This document shows, piece after piece, positions 32,441 to 40,448 of a DNA stretch of 64,000 nucleotides. The DNA lies in assembly GCF_000330705.1 (NCBI RefSeq), contig NZ_ANAM01000001.1:496001-560000 (forward strand). Reading direction: 5' to 3'. This DNA comes from Salinicoccus carnicancri Crm. Its GTDB lineage: Bacteria; Bacillota; Bacilli; Staphylococcales; Salinicoccaceae. The position numbers were made by a program, and so were the translations under genes. The notes under the pieces were generated by a model. That model had not been told where the DNA came from. It saw only the letters and a program-made list of their open reading frames with translations, and made no database searches. Every line of letters starts with the position of its first letter. The stretch's first letter is position 1.

Positions 32441-33363
32441 TGGATTTGTTCCAGGTCTTCGGGCTTGTAATCATTGTGCTGGCCATATTCGGCATAGTCT
32501 ATAAAAGGATTACAAACACTGATCTAAAAAAGAAGAAAAAGCACCTGAAGCGCGAGGAAGAGCGCAGAAGGCGTTCCATTGCAGCTATAAACTCCCGAAG
32601 TACCTCTGATAATCAGCTCGTTGATTATGGTGACTACAAGATGAATTTGTGGGAGATCATCTCTGCAGTAATGGTCGTATTCCTGATAATCCTGCTGGTC
32701 GGTGAGCTGTTCTATGATAATCTGATCATTTCACTCCTCCTCGGCCTCATTGCCCTCTTTGCACCAAAAGTACGGAAGAACCAATTGAAGGAGAAGCGGA
32801 AGAACATCCTGTCGCTGCAATTCAAGGAAGCGGCTGCCTCCCTTTCCTCTTCACTGGCAGCAGGACAGTCAATCGAAAATGCATTCAGAGATGCCTTGAA
32901 AGACTTGAAACTCCTGTACCCGAATGAAGATACATATATCATCAAAGAATTCTCGATAATCAACAGACGTGTCGAAAATGGTGAAAGTATCGAGAGAGCA
33001 TTCGATGACTTTGCCAAACGTTCGGATGTAGAAGACATAAAGAACTTTTCGGACGTTTTCATAACCTGCAAACGCAGCGGCGGAAACCTTGTGGACGTCA
33101 TCAAGAGAACTGTCGACATCATCAACGAAAAAATCGAAATCCAGCAGGACATAAAAGTGCTGGTATCCCAAAAAAAATTCGAATCAAGGATCATTGCAGT
33201 AATGCCTCTTGGCATGATTGCATTCTTGAAATATACATCAGGAGATTTTGTGAGGCCGCTCTATGAATTTGGTACCCCGGGCCCCATTGTTATGACAGTT
33301 GTGCTGGGGTGTACGATTCTCAGCATGGTAATAAGTCAGAAATTGATGAAAATCGAAATGTAG
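32440..33363 (+). CDS. TadB-like inner-membrane platform protein
   Basis: 307 residues: an N-terminal membrane helix, a charged KKKKKHLKREEERRRR stretch, a second helix pair at about 75-110, the GspF/T2SSF domain (EAAASLSSSLAAGQSIENAF, RVENGESIERAFDDFAKRS, TCKRSGGNLVDVIKRT), and C-terminal helices. This is the TadB layout. The ATG overlaps the tadA stop. Confidence 0.9.
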   Translation: MDLFQVFGLVIIVLAIFGIVYKRITNTDLKKKKKHLKREEERRRRSIAAINSRSTSDNQLVDYGDYKMNLWEIISAVMVVFLIILLVGELFYDNLIISLLLGLIALFAPKVRKNQLKEKRKNILSLQFKEAAASLSSSLAAGQSIENAFRDALKDLKLLYPNEDTYIIKEFSIINRRVENGESIERAFDDFAKRSDVEDIKNFSDVFITCKRSGGNLVDVIKRTVDIINEKIEIQQDIKVLVSQKKFESRIIAVMPLGMIAFLKYTSGDFVRPLYEFGTPGPIVMTVVLGCTILSMVISQKLMKIEM

Positions 33364-33372
33364 GTAATAGGA

Positions 33373-34242
33373 ATGGAAATGATCATTTTAATACTTGTGA
33401 TATGTATCCTGATCACAACGATAATTCAAAAGAAGAATTACAAAGCTTTTATAGAGGCATATAAAGGGAGCATACTCCTGCCTATCCTTGCCCCTTACTC
33501 ACTATTCCTTGTGGATAAACTGGACCTGTATAGAAAGTTCCCTTCGATAGTAGCGCCTGTTCACCAGAAGATGATCATTCTACGGGGATCCAGACTGAGC
33601 CAGACATTCACGAGAATACATCTGGCCAAAATAGTCACTGTTTTCACTATTTGTGCTCTGGTGACATTTGCAGCATTTGTGTCAGTGGAATCCGGTGACT
33701 ACACGCTTCCGATATTTTGTGTGGTGATGACTGTGATATTGGTGTATGCACAGATGAAGGAGCTGGATACGAAAGTTAGGAAAAGGAAAGAATCAATACT
33801 TCTTGAACTTCCTGAATTCACCAACAAGCTAATACTTCTGGTGAATGCCGGGGAAACGGTTCAGGGTGCAATTAATAAATCGGTACAGCAAAACATGAAC
33901 AGGATCTATGATTCACCGCTGTATTATGAATTGAATGAAGCAATGAACAAGCTTCAATCCAATTCATCATTTCAGGATACTATGAAAGACTTCAGTCAGC
34001 GATGTGGCATACAGGAAGTTTCAGTTTTAACAACAACGATAATGATGAACTATCGCAGAGGCGGAAAGCAATTGGCTGAGTCACTGAAAGATCTGTCGAA
34101 GTCATTATGGGACAAGCGTAAAACCCTGACGAGGATCAAAGGTGAAGAAGCTTCGTCAAAACTGATATTCCCTATGATCTTTGTTTTTGCAGCAGTATTG
34201 CTCGTAATCATCTATCCCGCGATTACGATGTTCAACTTTTAG
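33373..34242 (+). CDS. TadC-like inner-membrane platform protein
   Basis: 289 residues with an N-terminal helix, two central helices at about 90-130, the T2SSF domain (ELPEFTNKLILLVNAGETVQGAINK, SVLTTTIMMNYRRGGKQLAESL) and a final helix. TadB and TadC together form the membrane platform on which TadA acts. It starts nine bases after tadB. Confidence 0.9.
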   Translation: MEMIILILVICILITTIIQKKNYKAFIEAYKGSILLPILAPYSLFLVDKLDLYRKFPSIVAPVHQKMIILRGSRLSQTFTRIHLAKIVTVFTICALVTFAAFVSVESGDYTLPIFCVVMTVILVYAQMKELDTKVRKRKESILLELPEFTNKLILLVNAGETVQGAINKSVQQNMNRIYDSPLYYELNEAMNKLQSNSSFQDTMKDFSQRCGIQEVSVLTTTIMMNYRRGGKQLAESLKDLSKSLWDKRKTLTRIKGEEASSKLIFPMIFVFAAVLLVIIYPAITMFNF

Positions 34243-34320
34243 GCGGGATCTTACCACTTTGGTATAACGCAAGGTTTCTTGCTTTATATATAAACTTGAA
34301 AAATATTAAGGAGAGATATC

Positions 34321-34497
34321 ATGGCACAGTTTTGGCTGGATTTTTGGAACGATGAGGAAGGCCTGGAAGTAGTTGAGGTACTTCTGATCTTGGCGGTACT
34401 GATCGGAATTGCGATCATGTTCAAGGGCAGGATCGAAACCTGGGCAGGCAATCTGTTTGATGCTATAGAAGGAAACCTTGGAACATTCGGCGGGTGA
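34321..34497 (+). CDS. Flp-type major pilin
   Basis: A 58-residue protein, MAQFWLDFWNDEEGLEVVEV followed by a 16-residue hydrophobic stretch (LLILAVLIGIAIMFKG) and a short amphipathic tail ending LGTFGG. The prepilin-peptidase signature is clear: Gly14 followed by Leu and a Glu at the +5 position (G/LEVVE), then the hydrophobic helix. This is the size and form of monoderm Flp pilins. AAGGAGAGA lies 7-8 bases upstream. A 78-base gap with a small hairpin (GCAAG-GTTT-CTTGC at 34269-34282) separates it from tadC. Confidence 0.9.
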   Translation: MAQFWLDFWNDEEGLEVVEVLLILAVLIGIAIMFKGRIETWAGNLFDAIEGNLGTFGG

Positions 34498-34501
34498 TAT
34501 A

Positions 34502-35143
34502 ATGCGGCGGTTCTTTAAGGGGGAAAGGGGCAGCATGTCGATGGAAGCTACCCTCGTTTTCCCTTTTGTTATGGTTTTCGTCCTCATGACAGTTTTTTTA
34601 TGCATCATAGTTTTTCAGTCAGGCATGACAAATTACGTGGCATACCAGTCATCAAATCTGGTTGCCTACAATTATGACAACAGTAATAAAACATATGCCG
34701 GAGAGATAAAAAATACGAGCCAGTATACAGGAAATGAAGCCGGTGACGGGCTTTACTGGAGGATTGGCGAAGGCGCAGGCGATCTCTTTGACAGTTTGGG
34801 CATCGGCGGTTTCGGCGGCGGCTCCGGCGGAATATCCCAGAGCAAGAAGGCGGTTGTGACCAATAACTACGCCGGACCGATTTCCATAGAAATTGCCGAC
34901 GGCGGAGGAAATATATTAATTTATAAAAAAATCAGGGTCACTACCGAGTCAGGACTCTATATGCCTGACATGTTCAAAAATCTGCTGGGAGTTTCAAATG
35001 TGACTGGTGAGTCGACAAGCATTATTACCGAGTCAACTGAAATGGTGAGGACTTATAATTTTGCGAAATTCCTGATGAGTTTCACACCACTTGAAGACGC
35101 AGGGAGTATTACAGAAGCAGTAGAGCAATGGGTTGGAGGTTAG
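34502..35143 (+). CDS. TadE-like pseudopilin, first copy
   Basis: 213 residues: a short basic head, GERGSMSMEATLVFPFVMVFV with the TadE pattern of a Glu five residues into a long hydrophobic helix, then an extracytoplasmic domain with a Gly-rich stretch (FGGGSGG near 115). TadE-like proteins are minor pilins or pilus-base proteins. ATG 34502 starts four bases after the pilin stop; the frame opens eight codons earlier inside the pilin gene. Confidence 0.83.
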   Translation: MRRFFKGERGSMSMEATLVFPFVMVFVLMTVFLCIIVFQSGMTNYVAYQSSNLVAYNYDNSNKTYAGEIKNTSQYTGNEAGDGLYWRIGEGAGDLFDSLGIGGFGGGSGGISQSKKAVVTNNYAGPISIEIADGGGNILIYKKIRVTTESGLYMPDMFKNLLGVSNVTGESTSIITESTEMVRTYNFAKFLMSFTPLEDAGSITEAVEQWVGG

Positions 35144-35150
35144 AACACCA

Positions 35151-37397
35151 ATGAAAAAAATCAAACAGTTTATAAAACCTCTGATCTTTGGTAATGGCGG
35201 TTCAGTTTCCATCTTCGCCATATGTATCATACTGCCCATCTTTATCATCAATGCTCTTCTGATTGATATGGTGCGGATAATGTCGGCAGAAAGACAGCTT
35301 GATAACGCTGTTGAATCAGCTGTCAGGTCGACAATGTCACAATATGACAGTTCACTCGCTGATTACGGGATTTTTGTTACCGGCAATGATTCGCTTCCGA
35401 TTTTTGAGAAGACACTCGAAGAGCAGCTCTTTACCCCGGGAGAATTGGAAGGGTACTCCAATCTATCCCAAGTATCCATTAGCTCGAGTTCAGCTTCCTT
35501 TGACACTGACAGGGACATATTGAATCCGGATATATTCAAATATCAGATCAATGAAACGATGAAGTATCAGGCTCCCATTCAGATGGCCGGGGTTTTTGCA
35601 GACCTCCTGAAGAAAGCTGATGGTACTGTAGACCCGAGCGAAGTAGAAGATATGGAAGAAACACAGGAATTCCTCGAGAAATTTGATGAAGTTATGGAAC
35701 TTGTCAAAAAACGGAATGCTGAACTGAAAAAAGCTGACGAGGAAGTTAAAAGTCTAAAAGAAGATGTTACATCAAGATATAATTCCAAAATCGTAGGTAA
35801 AGAGTCATCATCTGAGAAAATCCCTGAATCTATAAAGTCGAACATGGCGGATCTTTCAAAATATTACCCAAGATACCTTGAATTGAAAAACAAGCATGAG
35901 GAAGAAGATTCCGAAGATGAAGAGTCAGAAGAAGAATTAAGCGATGAAGAAAAAGAAGATAAAGAAAAGAAGCGTGACGATGAAGAAGATGAGCTCGGGT
36001 ACTTTGAGGATGCCAGATCTAAATTCAACACAGAAACATTACCAACAGAAGGTCTGATTCAGACCAATTACGCCAGTTATAAAGAGGATATTCTCAAAGC
36101 ACTTTTCGGTTCCGGAAATTCAAGTTCACCCAGCAATAATTCAGCAATGGATTACAACAATGAAATTAAAGAAATGGTCGGATCTACAGACGGATTGGAA
36201 GAAATCAACAAGTTGATTCTGGACAATGAATTTTTTACTTCGATAGAAAATGATTTTGAAAGTCTGGACGATTATGTACTGGGGAAGGCTGACGCACCGG
36301 GGACCATGACCAGCTTTGGGAATTTACAAAGGTATGGACTGCTTTCACAAGCGTCAATTTTCAAATTGGCAGTCAACTCTGAAACAAAAGAGGCGCCTGG
36401 TTATGTCGAGACAGCAGCATCTGAGCTTATTTCCGATGCTGACACCAATATTGATTCTATAACAACAAGCTGGAAAAAGTATGAGGAGTCAGAAGAGATA
36501 CTTCAGAAAGATGAAAGATATGATCAGACTTATGATGAAGTAGAAGAAGAAGCGGATGAATCTTTCGGAAAACTTTTAGAGACGCTGAATGATACATTGG
36601 GCATGGCCGAATCATATTCCGCTGACCAGGAAATCTACAATACATTGGAAATGTATAACAGCAAATACTCTGGTGCCGGGTCTGATGGCGAATTGATTGC
36701 CGAGGAAGACAGGAAAGAATTCATAACTAAAGCATTTGATAAACTTAAAAACCTTTTTGAACTAATGTCAAACCCTTATGCTATCCGATCAGAAATCTAT
36801 ATGAATGAATACATCATGGCCAACTTTGGAGTTTCCAAACCTTTTGAAATCAAACAGGAAAGTTTCAATTATGATACTAAACAAGCAATGTATATGATAT
36901 ATGGTCACCATCAATCAGGAGCAAATTATGGACAGTTTCTACTTGAGATGGCAGGTATTATCCTCGCTATTAATATATTTGATACTTTAGTGAAAAATCC
37001 TCTCAGTAAATTGGGATGGATAGGAGTTGCGATTGCTCTCGTAGTTGCAATTACACAAACTGTGACGGATTTTAATGATTTTTTAAATAAAGATCGCGGT
37101 ATAGAATTAAAGATTTTAGGCAAGAAAAGATCTGGAGTTAATGTAACGCCGGATCTTATGACTAGATTATTCTTGAGTTTGCGGTCCTTGAATGAAACTT
37201 TTAATGCACAAAAAAGAATAAGAATACAATCTGCATTGTCCCAGGCTACTAGTGTTGATTTCACTCAAACAGGCGAAACCTACTTGAATAGTAATGTTAG
37301 GGGCGAAGTTAATCTTTTATTCTTACCTACTTTTTTCCCCGGAAAAGTAGAAGGTAACAATTATATATTTAATAAGGAAAAACATTATTCATATTAA
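35151..37397 (+). CDS. Very large TadG-like surface protein
   Basis: 748 residues. The N-terminus (GNGGSVSIFAICIILPIFIINALLIDMVRI) is a TadE/TadG-type membrane anchor followed by SAERQLDNAVESAVRS. A long extracytoplasmic region has a highly acidic coiled coil at about 235-290 (runs of E, D, K and S), and a second hydrophobic segment lies near 595-640. It resembles the large anchored proteins (DUF5702 type) of clostridial and bacillar Tad loci. TGGAGGT lies ten bases before ATG 35151. The last third is notably AT-rich. Confidence 0.75.
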   Translation: MKKIKQFIKPLIFGNGGSVSIFAICIILPIFIINALLIDMVRIMSAERQLDNAVESAVRSTMSQYDSSLADYGIFVTGNDSLPIFEKTLEEQLFTPGELEGYSNLSQVSISSSSASFDTDRDILNPDIFKYQINETMKYQAPIQMAGVFADLLKKADGTVDPSEVEDMEETQEFLEKFDEVMELVKKRNAELKKADEEVKSLKEDVTSRYNSKIVGKESSSEKIPESIKSNMADLSKYYPRYLELKNKHEEEDSEDEESEEELSDEEKEDKEKKRDDEEDELGYFEDARSKFNTETLPTEGLIQTNYASYKEDILKALFGSGNSSSPSNNSAMDYNNEIKEMVGSTDGLEEINKLILDNEFFTSIENDFESLDDYVLGKADAPGTMTSFGNLQRYGLLSQASIFKLAVNSETKEAPGYVETAASELISDADTNIDSITTSWKKYEESEEILQKDERYDQTYDEVEEEADESFGKLLETLNDTLGMAESYSADQEIYNTLEMYNSKYSGAGSDGELIAEEDRKEFITKAFDKLKNLFELMSNPYAIRSEIYMNEYIMANFGVSKPFEIKQESFNYDTKQAMYMIYGHHQSGANYGQFLLEMAGIILAINIFDTLVKNPLSKLGWIGVAIALVVAITQTVTDFNDFLNKDRGIELKILGKKRSGVNVTPDLMTRLFLSLRSLNETFNAQKRIRIQSALSQATSVDFTQTGETYLNSNVRGEVNLLFLPTFFPGKVEGNNYIFNKEKHYSY

Positions 37398-37412
37398 TAT
37401 GGAGGGTCTATA

Positions 37413-38009
37413 ATGAAAAAATATTTAGGGATTATAAGCATTTTTGGGTTGATATTTATACTGGGCGCCTGCTCTGACAGTAATGAATCCGAAGGAGAAA
37501 CAACTGAAGAAAACACAGAAGAAGAAACATCGGAAGACACAGATGAAGAATCCACGGAAGATTCAGAGTCTGAAGATGGAGAAATACATGAGATTGGCGA
37601 TACTGTAGAAGTAGAGAGTTTTGAATGGGAAATCCCTTACGAAGTAACTGTGAATTCTTTTGAGCAAGTACAAGAATACGACGGTGAACCATTAGAGTCA
37701 TATTTAATGAACGCACATGAAACGAATTTCTTAGGTGTGGTAAATATGACGGTGAAAAATTTAGCTGATGAACCAATTGTAATTGGGGAATATGTTGCCC
37801 CTGACATTGTGCAAGGTGGAACAGACGGTGGCGAGCAATTTATTTTTGATGTGTCTGAAGAAGATCTATCACAAGAGTTACAGCCGGATGAAGAAGCAAC
37901 ATTTGATTTGGTTTATACAATGAGTACTGATATAGATAGTGGTTACTACGAATTAAAGTTTCAAAATATGTTTCCAACAGAACAATCATACAGATTACCT
38001 TTAGAATAA
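37413..38009 (+). CDS. Pilus-locus lipoprotein, paralogue 1
   Basis: 198 residues: signal peptide with lipobox LGAC at about 18-21, an acidic Glu/Ser/Thr-rich linker to about residue 58, then a compact beta-rich domain (DTVEVESFEWEIPYEVTVNS, FLGVVNMTVKNLADEPIVIG, SQELQPDEEATFDLVY, SYRLPLE) with the layout of DUF4352/telokin-like domains. The function is unknown. It is the first of three tandem paralogues set inside the pilus operon; the globular domain is closest to paralogue 3. Confidence 0.75.
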   Translation: MKKYLGIISIFGLIFILGACSDSNESEGETTEENTEEETSEDTDEESTEDSESEDGEIHEIGDTVEVESFEWEIPYEVTVNSFEQVQEYDGEPLESYLMNAHETNFLGVVNMTVKNLADEPIVIGEYVAPDIVQGGTDGGEQFIFDVSEEDLSQELQPDEEATFDLVYTMSTDIDSGYYELKFQNMFPTEQSYRLPLE

Positions 38010-38726
38010 TACCAAAGGGTAACATTTATATTTTCGGTAAAGATAAAATAATCATACTAAGATAGAGGATTTGTAATGAAAAAATACTTGGGAATACTAA
38101 GCATTTTGAGTCTGTTTCTGATATTGGGTGCCTGCTCTGGCAGCAATGAATCAGAAGGTGAAACGACCGAGGAAAGTACAGAAGAGACAACGGATAATCA
38201 GGAAGAAAGCACCGAAGAAGAATCAGACGGAAGTATGTATGAAATAGGCGACACAGCTGAAATTGAAAGTTTTGAATGGGAAGTCCCGTATCAAGTGACA
38301 GTAAACTCTTTTGATCAGGCCCAGGAATATGATGGTAATAGTTTGGATTCACTGGTATCTAATGCAGGTGATTCACATTTCTTAGGTATTGTGAATATGA
38401 CTGTGAAAAACATTGCTGATGAACCTATAGTGATAGGAGAATATGTCTATCCAAATATGGTTAAAGGTGGCAGTTCTGGTGGAGAGCAGTACGTTTATGA
38501 TTTATCCGAAGAAGATGTCTCACAGGAACTTCAGCCAGATGAAGAAGCTACGATTGATCTAGTGTATATATTGAGCGAGTATGGGGACAATGAACATTTT
38601 GAACTGACATTTGAACAAATGTCTCCTAATGAAACAGCATTCAGATTACCTTTGGAATAGTATTAAAAGATAATACTTATATTTTTGGTAAAGATAAAAT
38701 ATTCATACTAAGATAGAGGATTTGCA
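38010..38726 (+). repeat. Tandem duplication of lipoprotein unit with its leader
   Basis: The 66 bases before paralogue 2 (38010-38075) and before paralogue 3 (38661-38726) are nearly the same, sharing GGTAAAGATAAAAT, TCATACTAAGATAGAGGATTTG and the first codons ATGAAAAAATACTTGG. The repeat unit is about 650 bases, leader plus gene. The leader of paralogue 1 differs. Confidence 0.85.
38076..38660 (+). CDS. Pilus-locus lipoprotein, paralogue 2
   Basis: 194 residues with the same plan as its neighbours: signal peptide with lipobox LGAC, acidic linker (TTEESTEETTDNQEESTEEE), and the same beta-rich domain. It is the most diverged copy: DTAEIESFEWEVPYQVTVNS instead of DTVEVESFEWE, and a different C-terminal strand (FELTFEQMSPNETAFRLPLE). 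Signal peptide and leader are closest to paralogue 3. The function is unknown. Confidence 0.75.
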   Translation: MKKYLGILSILSLFLILGACSGSNESEGETTEESTEETTDNQEESTEEESDGSMYEIGDTAEIESFEWEVPYQVTVNSFDQAQEYDGNSLDSLVSNAGDSHFLGIVNMTVKNIADEPIVIGEYVYPNMVKGGSSGGEQYVYDLSEEDVSQELQPDEEATIDLVYILSEYGDNEHFELTFEQMSPNETAFRLPLE

Positions 38727-39323
38727 ATGAAAAAATACTTGGAAATATTAAGCACTTTGAGCCTGATTCTGATATTGGGCGCCTGCTCGGACAGTAATGA
38801 GTCCGAAGGAGAAACTACAGAAGAAAACACAGACGAGGAAACTGCAGAAGATACTAACGAGGAGGCATCTGAGGATTCAGAATCCGAAGATGGAGAAATC
38901 CATGAAATAGGCGATACGGTTGAAGTGGAGAGTTTCGAATGGGAACTTCCTTATGAAGTTACAGTTAATTCTTTTGAGCAATCACAGGAGTACAATGGAG
39001 AGCCTATTGATACATTTGTTATGAATGCAGGTGAATCTCATTTTTTAGGTATTGTTAATTTGACAGTTAAAAATACAGGTGAAGAAGCGATTGTAATTGG
39101 TGAATATGTTCATCCTGATATTGTCCAAGGTGGAGAAATGGGAGGAGAACAATTTATTTTTGATGTGTCAGAAGAGGATTTATCTCAAGAACTTCAAGCT
39201 GATGAAGAAGCGACTTTTGATCTGGTTTATATCATGACTGATGCAATAGATAGTGACTATTATGAATTGAAGTTTGAAAATAATGCCCCAACAGAACAAT
39301 CATACAGATTGCCTTTAGAATAG
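38727..39323 (+). CDS. Pilus-locus lipoprotein, paralogue 3
   Basis: 198 residues. The leader and signal peptide match paralogue 2 (LSLILILGAC), but the linker end and domain match paralogue 1 (DGEIHEIGDTVEVESFEWE is identical; PTEQSYRLPLE is identical). It is therefore a mosaic of the other two, which points to recombination between the tandem copies. It is followed after a few bases by the second TadE-like gene. Confidence 0.75.
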   Translation: MKKYLEILSTLSLILILGACSDSNESEGETTEENTDEETAEDTNEEASEDSESEDGEIHEIGDTVEVESFEWELPYEVTVNSFEQSQEYNGEPIDTFVMNAGESHFLGIVNLTVKNTGEEAIVIGEYVHPDIVQGGEMGGEQFIFDVSEEDLSQELQADEEATFDLVYIMTDAIDSDYYELKFENNAPTEQSYRLPLE

Positions 39324-39341
39324 TATCAAGGAGTGACTGGC

Positions 39342-39917
39342 GTGTTCAAACGTTTACGGGAAAATGAAGATGGAGTGATTACGATTGAAGCCGCGCTGGT
39401 CATTCCTATCATGGTTACTTTTATACTCATGCTCATGTGCATTGTTCAGATAGCCATTGCTGAAATGGCATTGCAGGAGTCTGTATCTGAGAGTACCCAG
39501 ACCATGGCACATTATGGCTACCTGGCTCAGGAGGCTGAGGGGCTTCTTGAGAATGAGTCGGGTGCCATGATGGATGTCATCAAGGAAAAGGGCGGCAGTG
39601 TTACTGAAAACAATGTTGTCGATTTTCTTGTTGAGAAAGTAGGGAGTCATGCTGAAGGCAAGATCGGGGAGTTCATCTCCAATATGAGCGTTTCTGCTCA
39701 AACGAGCATAACCGAAGGTCTGGTGAAGGAGCTTTATACAGACCGGGTGGGTGATGGTAAATTTTTCAATGCAGAAGGCGTTAAAGTGGAACCTGCTGTG
39801 AACCGGGAGACTATTGAAGTAGTTGCCGAAGTGCCTCTTGAGATCAACCTGCCCTTTTTCAGCAGGACGATAACAATCAAGAAAAAATCTGTTGAATATA
39901 TTTGGAATGGAGCTTAA
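39342..39917 (+). CDS. TadE-like pseudopilin, second copy
   Basis: 191 residues: MFKRLRENEDGVITIEAALV, a hydrophobic helix (IPIMVTFILMLMCIVQIAIA), then an extracytoplasmic domain. The Gly followed by VITIE repeats the pilin-like G/xxxxE pattern. The start is GTG 39342, eight bases after AAGGAG; a GTG at 39333 overlaps the ribosome site. It is followed directly by the prepilin peptidase that probably cleaves it and the Flp pilin. Confidence 0.83.
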   Translation: MFKRLRENEDGVITIEAALVIPIMVTFILMLMCIVQIAIAEMALQESVSESTQTMAHYGYLAQEAEGLLENESGAMMDVIKEKGGSVTENNVVDFLVEKVGSHAEGKIGEFISNMSVSAQTSITEGLVKELYTDRVGDGKFFNAEGVKVEPAVNRETIEVVAEVPLEINLPFFSRTITIKKKSVEYIWNGA

Positions 39918-39919
39918 TT

Positions 39920-40444
39920 ATGGAAATACACTTTATCATTTTGGGGATATTCCTGTGCATTGTTTTCTATTATGATGCAATCAGACAAATCATTCCAAAT
40001 TGGCTGAATGTCTCAGGAGCTGTTGTTGGTGTGGGTTATCATTCCCTGAGTGCAGGTGTGGACGGTTTCATCCAATCTTTTGGCGGGGGTCTGGTATGCG
40101 GCATAATACTGTTGGTGCTTTATGTTTTCAAAGCCATTGGTGCCGGTGATGTGAAGCTGTTTTTTGCAATTGGTACGATGACAGGGATACTTTTTGGCCT
40201 GTATTCAATAATGTACGCGATTATATGTGCAGGAATCATTGGCCTTCTATATTTATTGTTTACACGGACATTTTTAATCCAGCTCACTTTAAGCATTATA
40301 CATATGAAGGAAAGCATACAGAAAAAATCTTTGACCCCTATGGAAGAGTTTAAAAGAAACCGGGCAACCAGATTTCCTTTCATTTATGCAGTAATACCAG
40401 GTGTTTTGATCACTTTCTACTATATGGTTGTATTGGGAGGGTAA
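39920..40444 (+). CDS. Prepilin peptidase, TadV/CpaA family
   Basis: A 174-residue A24-type aspartic peptidase with six predicted membrane segments. The two catalytic Asp are in FYYDAIRQIIPNWLN near residue 20 and IGAGDVKLFFAIG near 74 (GxGD motif). Only the peptidase domain is present, without the methylase domain of PilD, as in Tad systems. ATG 39920 starts just after the TadE-like stop. Confidence 0.92.
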   Translation: MEIHFIILGIFLCIVFYYDAIRQIIPNWLNVSGAVVGVGYHSLSAGVDGFIQSFGGGLVCGIILLVLYVFKAIGAGDVKLFFAIGTMTGILFGLYSIMYAIICAGIIGLLYLLFTRTFLIQLTLSIIHMKESIQKKSLTPMEEFKRNRATRFPFIYAVIPGVLITFYYMVVLGG

Positions 40445-40448
40445 ATAT

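Noticed and set aside
30025..40444. Locus as a competence (Com) or classical type IV pilus, or a type VII secretion system because of the FHA and kinase genes
   Set aside because: TadA/CpaF-type ATPase, paired TadB/TadC, TadZ, a very short Flp pilin and a peptidase-only A24 protein define the Tad branch. No EssC-like FtsK ATPase or WXG100 protein is present.
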